Below, one piece after another: positions 16,450 through 23,647 of a DNA stretch of 64,000 bases. The position numbers and the translations under genes were made by a program. The notes below the pieces were generated by a model. That model searched no databases. It saw only the letters and a program-made list of their open reading frames with translations, and was not told the DNA's origin. Origin of the DNA: Candidatus Nitrososphaera gargensis Ga9.2 (lineage in GTDB: Archaea; Thermoproteota; Nitrososphaeria; Nitrososphaerales; Nitrososphaeraceae); NCBI RefSeq assembly GCF_000303155.1, contig NC_018719.1, forward strand, positions 930,001 to 994,000. Reading direction: 5' to 3'. The stretch's first letter is position 1, and the number at the start of each line of letters is the position of its first letter.

Positions 16450-16534
16450 TTCTCTATTTTTATTTTTCTTTGTAGAAATGGACAGGAATTAACTGTGTAT
16501 CCAGTTAAATGTAAAGCTGTCCCATTGAAGCCAA

Positions 16535-16816
16535 ATGAGTCAAAAAAACGCTACTAGTAGCCAACAAGATATCCAGCAATCAGCCTCACAATGGTCAGAA
16601 ATAATCGGCCAACTTTTTGACAGATTGACAGGCAAGGGTGCTTCCGTGACTTATACATTTGACAACCTTGTTATAGACATGCCGCGGGCACAGGGTCCAG
16701 GAGGACAGGATATAGGCAGCGCAAAGTGGACGGTCAACGGTAAGATAGTAATAACTGCTGAGGCGCACCGGATGGAAGAAGCCGGCCAAAGGGCGTCCGT
16801 TTCAACGGCTGCATGA
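16535..16816 (+). CDS. Unknown protein paired with 16820 gene
   Basis: A 93-residue soluble protein: a Gln/Ser-rich helical N-terminus, then a beta-rich segment (SVTYTFDNLVIDMPRA, AKWTVNGKIVITAEAHRM). The next gene starts three bases after its stop, so they form an operon. The second gene also has a central beta region with similar strand lengths, which hints at a complex. No family is recognised. Confidence 0.65.
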   Translation: MSQKNATSSQQDIQQSASQWSEIIGQLFDRLTGKGASVTYTFDNLVIDMPRAQGPGGQDIGSAKWTVNGKIVITAEAHRMEEAGQRASVSTAA

Positions 16817-16819
16817 GCC

Positions 16820-17239
16820 ATGCTGGGCGGCAGACGACACCTGCATATAGATCCCCAAGACCAGCCAAACGACTGGTTGAGTAAAGCGCTGAAATCTGCA
16901 TCAAGCGGTATGCTTGCAATTGATTTTGAAAATAGGCCGGTAGTAAGAGTAACCATAGACAATGGCACACTGGCAGTTGATCTTTTACAGCCCGATATCT
17001 TCAAGACGCCGCAGGATGAAATAGGATTATTTGACAAGCTGAAAACCGCAACAGAATTTGGCCGCAAGCTATCGGACAATGATGTGACCATATCTTTTCT
17101 CAGGAGGGGCAAGGAAGCCGTGCGGCTGGGAAAGGATGCCAAGCCGACATTGTCAAAGCTGATTACAAGAAGTGATGACGTACAAATGACCAGCGTGAAG
17201 GAATTCGCTGGGTTAAAGAGCGACCTAAAGACCGACTGA
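16820..17239 (+). CDS. Unknown soluble protein, second gene of pair
   Basis: A 139-residue protein with a beta-rich middle (GMLAIDFENRPVVRVTIDNG, then LAVDLLQ) followed by a helical charged C-terminus. It is coupled to the upstream 93-residue gene (three-base gap). Its ending (LITRSDDVQMTSVKEFAGL) resembles small regulators in style only. Function unknown. Confidence 0.65.
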   Translation: MLGGRRHLHIDPQDQPNDWLSKALKSASSGMLAIDFENRPVVRVTIDNGTLAVDLLQPDIFKTPQDEIGLFDKLKTATEFGRKLSDNDVTISFLRRGKEAVRLGKDAKPTLSKLITRSDDVQMTSVKEFAGLKSDLKTD

Positions 17240-17262
17240 TTTCCGCGGCAGCTACATCATTA

Positions 17263-17496
17263 TTATTCATACTTGTAATTCCGCTCTACGAAGCTGCCGT
17301 TTTCGCTAAGATATACCACGCCCTTTTCGATGCCTTTTACTGATGATTTTGGTATCAAGTATTTGTCAGGAGTTATCGGGCCATATGACACAACCAGCTT
17401 TTCGGGCTGAATTTGCGTAACAACTCCTACATCTTTGCCGTCGCTTGTAAAAACCGGCTTGTTGACCAGAGCCTGCCAGTCGTCTATTGATATCAT
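17263..17496 (-). CDS. PRC-barrel domain protein
   Basis: A 77-residue protein matching a single PRC-barrel: WQALVNKPVFTSDGKDVGVV, LVVSYGPITPDKYLIPKSSV and a final strand VVYLSENGSFVERN. PRC-barrels are small beta domains used in RNA processing and in photosystem or stress proteins. Stand-alone copies are common in thaumarchaea. An AT-rich promoter lies upstream (AAGTATTTGATTTAAG). Confidence 0.8.
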   Translation of the reverse strand: MISIDDWQALVNKPVFTSDGKDVGVVTQIQPEKLVVSYGPITPDKYLIPKSSVKGIEKGVVYLSENGSFVERNYKYE

Positions 17497-17623
17497 ATAT
17501 GATCTTTTGGGTCAAGTATTTGATTTAAGAATTTACAAAAAAGATCGCCAGCTTTGAGTATTAGCTAGTAAAAAGAACCCCTGATAATTTCTAGCTGACA
17601 TTAATTACGATGTCTGCCTACTG

Positions 17624-18034
17624 ATGACATATATGGTATCGACAGCGCTGTCAAACAGATTCTATATGGGCAGAATAAAAAAGCGCGGATATCTCTGGGT
17701 CACACTCGGATTCTTTGTGATCAGCATCTCTGCCCACTGGACTTTTGCCTGGTTTGCCTATATTGATGAGCAAAATGCACACAATCAGCCAGTGCAAGCA
17801 GGCGACTACTTTAACAAGACATTTCGGGATACAATGGAGAACTGGCAGTCCGAATTCCTGCAGCTGATATGGCAGGTCGCTGGCCTTTCGTTTCTGTTGT
17901 ACGCAGGATCGCCACAGTCTAAGGAGGAACAGGATAGGACGGAGGAAAAGATCGACTTTATCATCAAAAAGCTCGAACCAGAGAATGCAAAAAGGCTGCT
18001 GGAAGAGTGGGACAGAAAATATCCAAAGAAATGA
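17624..18034 (+). CDS. DUF6766-type membrane protein
   Basis: A 136-residue protein with two membrane helices (about residues 22-45 and 82-98) separated by a loop holding the characteristic ENWQSEFLQL motif, and followed by AGSPQSKEEQ. This matches the DUF6766 family of small two-helix proteins of unknown role seen in bacteria and archaea. The C-terminal 40 residues are a charged helix. An in-frame ATG at 17636 is an alternative start. Confidence 0.75.
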   Translation: MTYMVSTALSNRFYMGRIKKRGYLWVTLGFFVISISAHWTFAWFAYIDEQNAHNQPVQAGDYFNKTFRDTMENWQSEFLQLIWQVAGLSFLLYAGSPQSKEEQDRTEEKIDFIIKKLEPENAKRLLEEWDRKYPKK

Positions 18035-18042
18035 TGATCATA

Positions 18043-18534
18043 TCACACGTCTTCCCCTCTGGGCGTGTTTGGAGACACGTCCCTAGAATTAGCTGGCGTA
18101 ATACTTTCGCGTCCAGAATAGGGATCCGGCCTGTTGCTCTCGCCAATGCGCCTGCGGTTGGCCTTGTTTAACGCCCTGTCACGTACATAGGACTTTTCGC
18201 TGCCGGTTCTTCTTTCTACAACAAGACCAGCTGCCACTTCAACATCATAAGCACTGTCATATTCCGTGCCGTCATCAAGGTTGTTCCTTGCTGCTTCAAG
18301 CACATCGTTGATCCTGTTGCCCATGGCCGGCGACCTCTGGTTAAGGTGACTCAATATCTTTTCCTTTGTGGCAGGAAACGCTAGGCCCTCCAAAAGATTT
18401 GCAAGCTTTGACGCTTTGTCCCTGTCAACTGCTTCGTTGGTAGGCGGCTCGCCAGTAGTGTCACCGACACGCTCTGTTCTAGCATTAACACCTGATTGTT
18501 CTACGTTAGTATAGTTGCGATCTGTTGTTGACAT
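18043..18534 (-). CDS. DUF2795 domain protein with disordered ends
   Basis: A 163-residue hydrophilic protein. Residues about 41-110 fit the DUF2795 helical fold (LANLLEGLAFPATKEKIL and a later Asp/Tyr-rich segment ending VEVAAGLV). The flanks are rich in Asn, Arg, Ser and Thr and probably disordered. A second DUF2795-like domain occurs at 18887 fused to a zinc finger. DUF2795 proteins are small helical proteins of unknown function, often near stress genes. Confidence 0.65.
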   Translation of the reverse strand: MSTTDRNYTNVEQSGVNARTERVGDTTGEPPTNEAVDRDKASKLANLLEGLAFPATKEKILSHLNQRSPAMGNRINDVLEAARNNLDDGTEYDSAYDVEVAAGLVVERRTGSEKSYVRDRALNKANRRRIGESNRPDPYSGRESITPANSRDVSPNTPRGEDV

Positions 18535-18544
18535 ATATATACAG

Positions 18545-18670
18545 TCACGCCCCTGTGCCCGGCCTTTTCGTGCTGCGCTCCCTTTCAGACTCTGCCCCCT
18601 TGCTCAAGTCTTCATCGTCTTGCTGTCCTTTGCTCTCCAGCTTTTCGCGTTTTTTCAAGTAGTCGCTCAT
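18545..18670 (-). CDS. Small charged protein, unknown
   Basis: A 41-residue, highly charged protein (starts MSDYLKKREKLE, ends RPGTGA), likely disordered or helical. It ends ten bases before the DUF2795 gene start on the same strand, suggesting an operon with it. Confidence 0.5.
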   Translation of the reverse strand: MSDYLKKREKLESKGQQDDEDLSKGAESERERSTKRPGTGA

Positions 18671-18718
18671 GCAAATACCGTGGGCACATCATTAATGATA
18701 AAGCGTGTAGAATAATCT

Positions 18719-18844
18719 TCAGATTGATTGTTGGTCTCTATGAACGCTGTTCTGGTGATGCTCAAATTCCTGTCTGTTTGGAAACACATGATCGCACAGG
18801 CTGCACTTGTACGGCGACTCTTCCTTCAGGTCTCTCATAGCCAT
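18719..18844 (-). CDS. Mini C2H2 zinc-finger protein
   Basis: A 41-residue protein with one finger: CSLC, twelve residues, HQNSVH (C-x2-C-x12-H-x4-H). It starts at ATG GCT ATG; the second Met is an alternative. It lies directly downstream of the zinc-finger/DUF2795 fusion gene and upstream of two hydrophilic protein genes, all on the minus strand. Confidence 0.75.
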   Translation of the reverse strand: MAMRDLKEESPYKCSLCDHVFPNRQEFEHHQNSVHRDQQSI

Positions 18845-18886
18845 GAATAATGGGTATAGGCGCGCCATTTGATATAAACGACACAC

Positions 18887-19231
18887 CTAGCGGATGCCCT
18901 GTTCTATGCCATACGCTAAGTCCGCTTCATCAAAGTACTGCTTATCGGGCATGTTTTTGACGACTTGTATCACTTCAGGCGTGACAGCGGGCTTGTCCTT
19001 GTTTTCTTCGACGTATTGTACTATCTCGGCTTTAGTCTTGGGTAGATTGATCTTGCCTTCAAACACGCCGTTAACGATGTCATTTACCGTGACCGTCCTT
19101 TTCTGGTGATGTGCCTCTGCAATGTGCTCATTAAGCACGTCGCGGCGATCAAAAGTATTGCCGCAGACCTTGCAGACAAACCTACTGCTTGAGCTTGGGC
19201 CGGATATGGGTGTCTCTTCTGACATGCACAA
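18887..19231 (-). CDS. C2H2 zinc finger fused to DUF2795 domain
   Basis: A 114-residue protein. Residues 20-41 are a classical finger: CKVC, twelve residues, HIAEAH. Residues about 45-112 fit DUF2795 (FEGKINLPKTKAEIVQYV, then NMPDKQYFDEADLAYGI). The fusion links the two small-protein types that recur in this region and suggests they act together. A TATA-like TTTTTATTTTATG lies about 20 bases upstream of the start. Confidence 0.8.
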   Translation of the reverse strand: MCMSEETPISGPSSSSRFVCKVCGNTFDRRDVLNEHIAEAHHQKRTVTVNDIVNGVFEGKINLPKTKAEIVQYVEENKDKPAVTPEVIQVVKNMPDKQYFDEADLAYGIEQGIR

Positions 19232-19264
19232 ATTCTGCTCAACATAAAATAAAAACAGTAAAAT

Positions 19265-19411
19265 TCATTTATTCCCTGTAGGTTTGGGGGATCCCCGCGC
19301 CCGCGAGAGCAGGCACGGTTCCTCCCGCCTACCCTACGAGGGGTTCCCGCGCACTACTAGCAGCACTTCACAGGTCTTACCCTGCTTACTGCCCTTTTCG
19401 CACGCGATTGT
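19265..19411 (-). ncRNA. Candidate GC-rich structured RNA
   Basis: A GC-rich stretch without a credible gene. On the minus strand a good TATA box (CTATAAAATA, 19432-19441) predicts a start near 19411, and a T-rich run (TTTTTATTTTA, 19240-19251) follows. The transcript could form several hairpins: CAGG(GTAAGA)CCTG, ACCC(CTCGTA)GGGT, GCCTGC(TCTC)GCGGGC and GGGG(AT)CCCC. CCTGT and ACAGG near 19376 and 19274 could close them. SRP RNA and RNase P core sequences were looked for and not found. It could instead be a long leader of the zinc-finger gene at 19231. Confidence 0.4.
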
Positions 19412-19463
19412 CCTCACAATGGATTTCATGGTATTTTATAGCTGGCGAAAATACTTCCGGCAT

Positions 19464-20060
19464 TCAGGCTCTCTTTGGCTTTTGATCTCTCGGCCTGTTG
19501 TTCCTGTCAATCCTTTCTTCCCTGAGGGCCTTCTTGAGCGGACTCTCTCTCTTTCTCCTCTCTCCCTTAGGCCTGCTGTATTTTTCAATCTTGGCTTCGC
19601 GCTCGCGCATCGCCCTCTTCCTTATCTTTTCGCCTTCCGGCACCCTCTTTTGGCTTGGCGTTATTACAGCCGACTCGATTTGGTTTGGCGCAAGGCCAAG
19701 CGAGACCGCATCAAGCCTCAGCAGGCTCCCGTGGGAAGCAAGCCATTCTATCTTGCCGCTGACGGACCTTGCCATCTCCTCGTTTTCTGCGACCAAGTAG
19801 ACCTTGTCAAGGCCGCTTCTCAAGCCGCGCACCGCAGCCTCCTCTATCTTGCGGAGCGACAGCTGGTTGTCTTCTGTGTCCTGACTCCCGCCCTCTTCGG
19901 CTTCCAGCCGGACAAAGCCGCATTTTATGTTCGGCAACGCGGGGTGGACGTTGATGTTCCAGACAACGTCAATCGGGCCTGCTCCATAGTCAACGTCATG
20001 CTCTACTTCAAAGCCCTTCCCTTCGCCGGCGTCAATAAGCCTTTCCAAGTTTTGCGCCAT
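19464..20060 (-). CDS. Unknown protein, paralogue of upstream gene
   Basis: About 198 residues from the ATG at 20060 (MAQNLERLID), preceded by GGAGG. The N-terminal 120 residues repeat the layout of the upstream 157-residue protein: YGAGPIDVVWN, a Pro and a strand CGFVRLE. The D...E spacing recalls PD-(D/E)xK nuclease-like folds, but no lysine motif proves this. The last 75 residues are a highly basic Arg/Lys/Glu-rich tail. The gap to the upstream gene is four bases, so they are one operon. Confidence 0.65.
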   Translation of the reverse strand: MAQNLERLIDAGEGKGFEVEHDVDYGAGPIDVVWNINVHPALPNIKCGFVRLEAEEGGSQDTEDNQLSLRKIEEAAVRGLRSGLDKVYLVAENEEMARSVSGKIEWLASHGSLLRLDAVSLGLAPNQIESAVITPSQKRVPEGEKIRKRAMREREAKIEKYSRPKGERRKRESPLKKALREERIDRNNRPRDQKPKRA

Positions 20061-20064
20061 TTCT

Positions 20065-20538
20065 TTACACTGCCTCCCCTGTCTGCACACTGTCGCGCTC
20101 GCGCGCCCCCTGCACACCTGTCTTTGACACCAGAGTCGAAGGCGTGAGGACGGTGACGTACTTGCGCAGCTGCAGTATGCTCTTGTCAGGCATTGACTCT
20201 ATTGCTTCCTTGACTTGGCTAGTCATAGTCTCGGTAGGCACCACAAAGACGAGCTTATCAATCAGATTCAGCATCGCCCTTGCAATCCCCTCGTTTATTG
20301 AAGAATGAGAGAACTCTGTAAGGCATATGAAGCCTAGGCGCATATCTGGCAGAGACTCGGAGCCCGGCTTGAAGACCCAAGCCACGTGTACCGGCCCGGC
20401 ACCAAGGTCGTGGTTTTCTATCACTTCGTACCCAAGATCTCGTCCCATCTGGATGATCGGCGCTTTCAGGGTGTCGATCATTTGCAGCCTTTCTTGCGCG
20501 CGCTGCTCTGAATAAGCAGAATAATCTTGCTGACCCAT
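20065..20538 (-). CDS. Unknown protein, paralogue of downstream gene
   Basis: A 157-residue soluble protein with GAGPVHVAWVFKPGSES, then MRLGFICLTE and a helix DKLVFVVPTETM. Its domain is shared with the downstream gene (GAGPIDVVW). It lacks the basic tail of its partner. The pair may form a heterodimer of a restriction-endonuclease-like fold (inference). The start ATG follows an AT-rich region (TTTTTTATCGTTACATG on the plus strand). Confidence 0.65.
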   Translation of the reverse strand: MGQQDYSAYSEQRAQERLQMIDTLKAPIIQMGRDLGYEVIENHDLGAGPVHVAWVFKPGSESLPDMRLGFICLTEFSHSSINEGIARAMLNLIDKLVFVVPTETMTSQVKEAIESMPDKSILQLRKYVTVLTPSTLVSKTGVQGARERDSVQTGEAV

Positions 20539-20646
20539 GCCGCATATGACACACTATGCTTTTTTATCGTTACATGATATGACATGCTGGTTGGCTGGCA
20601 TTGCCATTTCGTGAACGTTTTTAGTGCATACAAGGCTAGGATTTCC

Positions 20647-20820
20647 ATGAGCCACAAGAAAGAGATCGAAGAGCCGCTTGATGTCGAGCAGGCCAAGGAA
20701 CTTGAGCTTGACGAGATGCCCAAGCCGACACGGAAGGTGAGCAATCCCTCGGTACCTGTGCCAGACAACGCCGAGCCTAGCACACATGATCGGATAAAGG
20801 GAAGGCGCGTGATAAAGTAG
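20647..20820 (+). CDS. Small acidic protein, unknown
   Basis: A 57-residue hydrophilic protein from ATG at 20647 (MSHKKEIEEPLD), acidic in the first half and Pro/Arg-rich in the second (KPTRKVSNPSVPVPD). The frame is open further upstream, but that part has unlikely composition. Probably disordered. No family is recognised. Confidence 0.5.
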   Translation: MSHKKEIEEPLDVEQAKELELDEMPKPTRKVSNPSVPVPDNAEPSTHDRIKGRRVIK

Positions 20821-20831
20821 GAGGTAGTAGC

Positions 20832-20924
20832 TTAGCGCTTTGACGCAACGTAGACAGAAAGCTCATCGTCTGATCTGAACATCGCCTCACAGAGATAGCA
20901 CTTGAACACGACAGGATTGATCAT
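20832..20924 (-). CDS. CxxC microprotein, degenerate zinc finger
   Basis: A 30-residue frame with CYLC and a Phe in finger-like spacing, but no His pair before the stop: the expected zone reads VYVASKR. It may be a truncated relative of the mini zinc fingers. Its start overlaps the end of the UspA gene by four bases. Confidence 0.4.
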   Translation of the reverse strand: MINPVVFKCYLCEAMFRSDDELSVYVASKR

Positions 20925-21379
20925 TTCACTACCATCACGGGACAGGTGGCGTAGGTCACCACGCCTGATGCGACGCTGCCTAGCAGCAGCTTGGTAAAGC
21001 CTGATCGACCCTTTGTCCCTGTCACAATAAGGTCTACCTTGTTCTTTTCTGCATAGTCCACTATCGCTGGCACCACAGAGGTGGGGCTTGCAACAATCTC
21101 TGTCTTTACTTTGACGCCTTGCTCTGCAGCCTTTCTTTCGATTTCGTCAAACCACTTTCTGGCCTCCTGCTTTGCTTTTGCCAAGAGGTCGTTTATTGTG
21201 CTTGGAGTGACAAGCCCGAACGCGCCGGAAGAGTATGCATAGCCTAGCTGCGACACGACGACATTGAGTGCGATCATCTGGGCGCCGTGGTTTTTTGCAA
21301 TCTCTATGGCATAATCAGCAGCTTTTGCCGAAGACTCGGAGCCATCCACGCACACAAGTATTTTTGTAAACTTCAACAA
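20921..21379 (-). CDS. Universal stress protein UspA family
   Basis: A 152-residue protein with the Usp fold: ILVCVDGSESSAKAADYAI at the N-terminus and the ATP-binding signature VTGTKGRSGFTKLLLGSVAS followed by CPVMVVK. The G-x2-G-x9-G-[ST] pattern suggests the ATP-binding subclass. Usps help cells survive stress. The start is preceded by an AT-rich promoter. Confidence 0.95.
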   Translation of the reverse strand: MLKFTKILVCVDGSESSAKAADYAIEIAKNHGAQMIALNVVVSQLGYAYSSGAFGLVTPSTINDLLAKAKQEARKWFDEIERKAAEQGVKVKTEIVASPTSVVPAIVDYAEKNKVDLIVTGTKGRSGFTKLLLGSVASGVVTYATCPVMVVK

Positions 21380-21460
21380 TTACTGTTATATACTACACAC
21401 GATATAAGGTTTGAAAAAAGTATGGTTAACTATTAAAGAAATGACGCGTATTGGTTATTG

Positions 21461-21616
21461 ATGTGGGGCTTTAGCATTTACCTGATAAGGATTGCCGACT
21501 ACTTTTACGGCCGGCGCAGCAGAAAAAAATGCGACGTGTGCGGCAAGAAATTCAACAACATTGACGAAATGGAGGTGCACAGAAGGGACCTTCACCCAGA
21601 CGCAGTCACAACCTAG
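21461..21616 (+). CDS. Mini C2H2 zinc-finger protein with hydrophobic start
   Basis: A 51-residue protein. Residues 1-18 (MWGFSIYLIRIADYFYG) are hydrophobic and aromatic, possibly a membrane-touching helix, followed by basic residues and one finger: CDVC, twelve residues, HRRDLH (C-x2-C-x12-H-x4-H). The hydrophobic N-terminus sets it apart from the other copies. Confidence 0.75.
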   Translation: MWGFSIYLIRIADYFYGRRSRKKCDVCGKKFNNIDEMEVHRRDLHPDAVTT

Positions 21617-21688
21617 TCAGCGCTAAAAAACCAAGTCAGTGCGGAATTACTACCTAGTTTATTTAACTGCCTTAGTATAGCTGTCCGC

Positions 21689-21882
21689 ATGGTAAGATTA
21701 GTTAGAAAGGAAGATAGAGGTCCAATACAGGTCAAGGTTGGAAGCGAGACAAAGTGGAATGCATGTGCGGATTGAGCAGCAACGAGCCGTTCTGTGACGG
21801 CTCGCACAACAAGACTCTGGACGAGCAGACCGGCAAGGTCTACATCTTCAACAAGGACGGCACGCGGACAGAAGTTCAGTGA
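21689..21882 (+). pseudogene. CDGSH iron-sulfur protein, frameshifted
   Basis: The first 20 codons (MVRLVRKEDRGPIQVKVGSE) and the rest lie in different frames. One frame over, the full CDGSH signature is present: CMCGLSSNEPFCDGSH, with three Cys and one His to hold a 2Fe-2S cluster, then a short tail to the stop at 21882. A single missing base near 21755 (TGGAATGC) explains the break. If this is a base-call error, the protein is a normal mitoNEET-like electron or Fe-S transfer protein of 64 residues. Confidence 0.8.
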
Positions 21883-22526
21883 TGATGGTGTTTCTCGTGA
21901 CTGAATATCGTCAATAGCGCCGCGTTCTTGGCCGCCAGCTCGGCCGTTTTTTCGCTGCTGTCTGCGCTGCCTATTATGACCACGTCGCCCTCCTTGGGCC
22001 TTAATTTTTCGACCAGCATCCTGCGCACCTGCGGCTCTTTTTTGAGCGAGTCATGTGTGCTTGCAGGCATCACGAACTTGCCCTCTTTGAAAATGAGGGT
22101 AGTGGCACCTGTCGCGCCCATCTTTATTGCCGCGTCGCGCTGCTCTATGCCAGACCTGACTGCAAATCCAAATTCTCTGACAAGCACCGCATAGTTAAAC
22201 CTGCCAAGGGCAACAGAACACTTGGGCAGGCTCAGCTCTGACGGCATAGCCGAGAGCAGGCCTTCACATATGCTCTCTCCTTTGGCAGTCATTTTCGTAC
22301 CGCCGTTTGAAGTCTGCACAAGCGCATGCATCTTTAGGTGCTTTACAAGCGTCTTGACAGTTCCTTCGCCAAGCGCTAGGTTGTTGGAGAGCGTGTCCCT
22401 GCTTGTCCTGCCATTTGTTTTGATCAGCTGGAGCGCTGCCAGCACGTGCACCACGTCAAAAGAAAGCGCCCTGCTTGGAGCGTACCTGCTGGCAACTTTT
22501 TCAAGCGCCCTTATGTACATGTGCAT
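21876..22526 (-). CDS. DUF4443-type winged-helix regulator with His tail
   Basis: A 216-residue protein. Residues about 20-85 form a winged helix-turn-helix (TSRDTLSNNLALGEGTVKTLVKHL is the recognition region). The rest matches the archaeal DUF4443 layout (YAVLVREFGFAVRSGIEQRDAAIKMGA). The last residues are HEKHHHH, a likely metal-binding tail. It is divergent from cbtBA with 96 bases between the starts, so it may sense cobalt or nickel and control that operon (inference). Confidence 0.7.
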   Translation of the reverse strand: MHMYIRALEKVASRYAPSRALSFDVVHVLAALQLIKTNGRTSRDTLSNNLALGEGTVKTLVKHLKMHALVQTSNGGTKMTAKGESICEGLLSAMPSELSLPKCSVALGRFNYAVLVREFGFAVRSGIEQRDAAIKMGATGATTLIFKEGKFVMPASTHDSLKKEPQVRRMLVEKLRPKEGDVVIIGSADSSEKTAELAAKNAALLTIFSHEKHHHH

Positions 22527-22622
22527 TGCGCAGTACGAGTTGGCCGGCGCATTTATTTATTCTGCGCAGGTTGGATAAACCATCCGATTCTTTATATAAC
22601 ACCCACCAGTATCCGAGATGGA

Positions 22623-22853
22623 ATGTCCCAAAGAAGCAATCAGATCACAAAAACATCTGCAGGCGTACCCAAGATGGCAGTTGGCATTCTGCTTGGAGTG
22701 CTTGCATTTGGAGTCTTTATGGTAGGATTTGACCAAGGCGAAGTTTTTGGCTTTACCGTGCCGGCAGACGGGAGCGGAGGCCAACCGGGAACAAACTGGG
22801 CCCATGAATTCTACCACGATATGAGGCATGCAGCAGGAATTCCGTGCCACTAA
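22623..22853 (+). CDS. cbtB: Cobalt transporter subunit CbtB
   Basis: A 76-residue protein with one membrane helix (about residues 18-36) and the CbtB-type metal-binding C-terminus: WAHEFYHDMRHAAGIPCH. Family proteins work with CbtA in cobalt uptake for B12. The start is the ATG at 22623. A TATA box (TTTATATAAC, 22592-22601) lies about 25 bases before it, and the message is probably nearly leaderless. cbtA follows after 15 bases. Confidence 0.9.
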   Translation: MSQRSNQITKTSAGVPKMAVGILLGVLAFGVFMVGFDQGEVFGFTVPADGSGGQPGTNWAHEFYHDMRHAAGIPCH

Positions 22854-22868
22854 CTTTTTCGATCTTTT

Positions 22869-23597
22869 ATGAAAACTATTACTTTTATCGCCATCACCCT
22901 CATTTCAGGAGCGATCGCCGGGACGATCCTCGGAGCCGTCAATCAGGTTGTTGTCGAGCCGTACATCGAGCGCGCAATCGAGCTTGAAATGCAGAACGCT
23001 GCTCAGAATGGCGAAATAATCAACCCGATTGAGTTTGCGGCTTACCGGTTCTGGCAAAGGGGAGGTGAAGTTGCCGCCGGGACGATCCTCGGGCTGTCTT
23101 TGGGCTCGCTCTTTGGAATAGTGTTTGCCTACGGACGTGGCTCGGTTCCCGGCTCTAGCAACAAAAAGAAGGCGCTTGTTATCGCCGGCATCATGTGGTT
23201 TACCCTGTTCCTGATACCTGCTCTAAAGTACCCTGCAAACCCGCCTGCGGTAGGAGACCCAGACACAATCCTCTACAGACAGGGCCTTTACCTTGCGTTC
23301 CTTGCAATATCTGGATTTAGTGCACTAGGGCTTGCGTTTCTCTACCGAAGATTGGGCGCTACTATGAAGGCAAAGAAGGCGCTCATCCCTGCAATCTATG
23401 CTGTCATAATGGCCGGAACGTATTTTGCAATGCCGCCAAACCCAGACCCAATAAGCGCGCCAATGGATCTTGTCATCAGTTTTAGGATCGCTAGTGCATT
23501 CACCATAAGCATGTTCTGGGGATTGCTTGGCATAACGCTTGGCGCATTCTGGGACAAGCTCAGGCCGCACGAGACTGCTAGAATAAGCATGCGTTAA
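22869..23597 (+). CDS. cbtA: Cobalt transporter subunit CbtA
   Basis: A 242-residue membrane protein with about six helices, matching CbtA (AFAITLISGAIAG-like start, AAYRFWQRGGEVAAG, PALKYPANPPAVGDPDT). CbtA is the integral membrane part of the CbtAB cobalt transporter. It shares an operon with cbtB. Thaumarchaea make cobalamin and need cobalt, which fits. Confidence 0.9.
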   Translation: MKTITFIAITLISGAIAGTILGAVNQVVVEPYIERAIELEMQNAAQNGEIINPIEFAAYRFWQRGGEVAAGTILGLSLGSLFGIVFAYGRGSVPGSSNKKKALVIAGIMWFTLFLIPALKYPANPPAVGDPDTILYRQGLYLAFLAISGFSALGLAFLYRRLGATMKAKKALIPAIYAVIMAGTYFAMPPNPDPISAPMDLVISFRIASAFTISMFWGLLGITLGAFWDKLRPHETARISMR

Positions 23598-23647
23598 GAA
23601 AAAGGACTATGAATTTCTTTTTTATATAATAATAGCCAATACAGTAC

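Noticed and set aside
19265-19411. Assignment of the GC-rich stretch as SRP RNA or RNase P RNA
   Set aside because: The conserved SRP GGAAG/GCAGC loop region and the RNase P GAGGAAAGUC core are not present on either strand.
19284-20147. Long plus-strand open frame opposite two minus-strand genes
   Set aside because: It is antisense to two paralogous genes with a sensible start, ribosome site and shared motifs, and its own composition (runs of Leu, Ser, Phe, Pro) is typical of a shadow frame.
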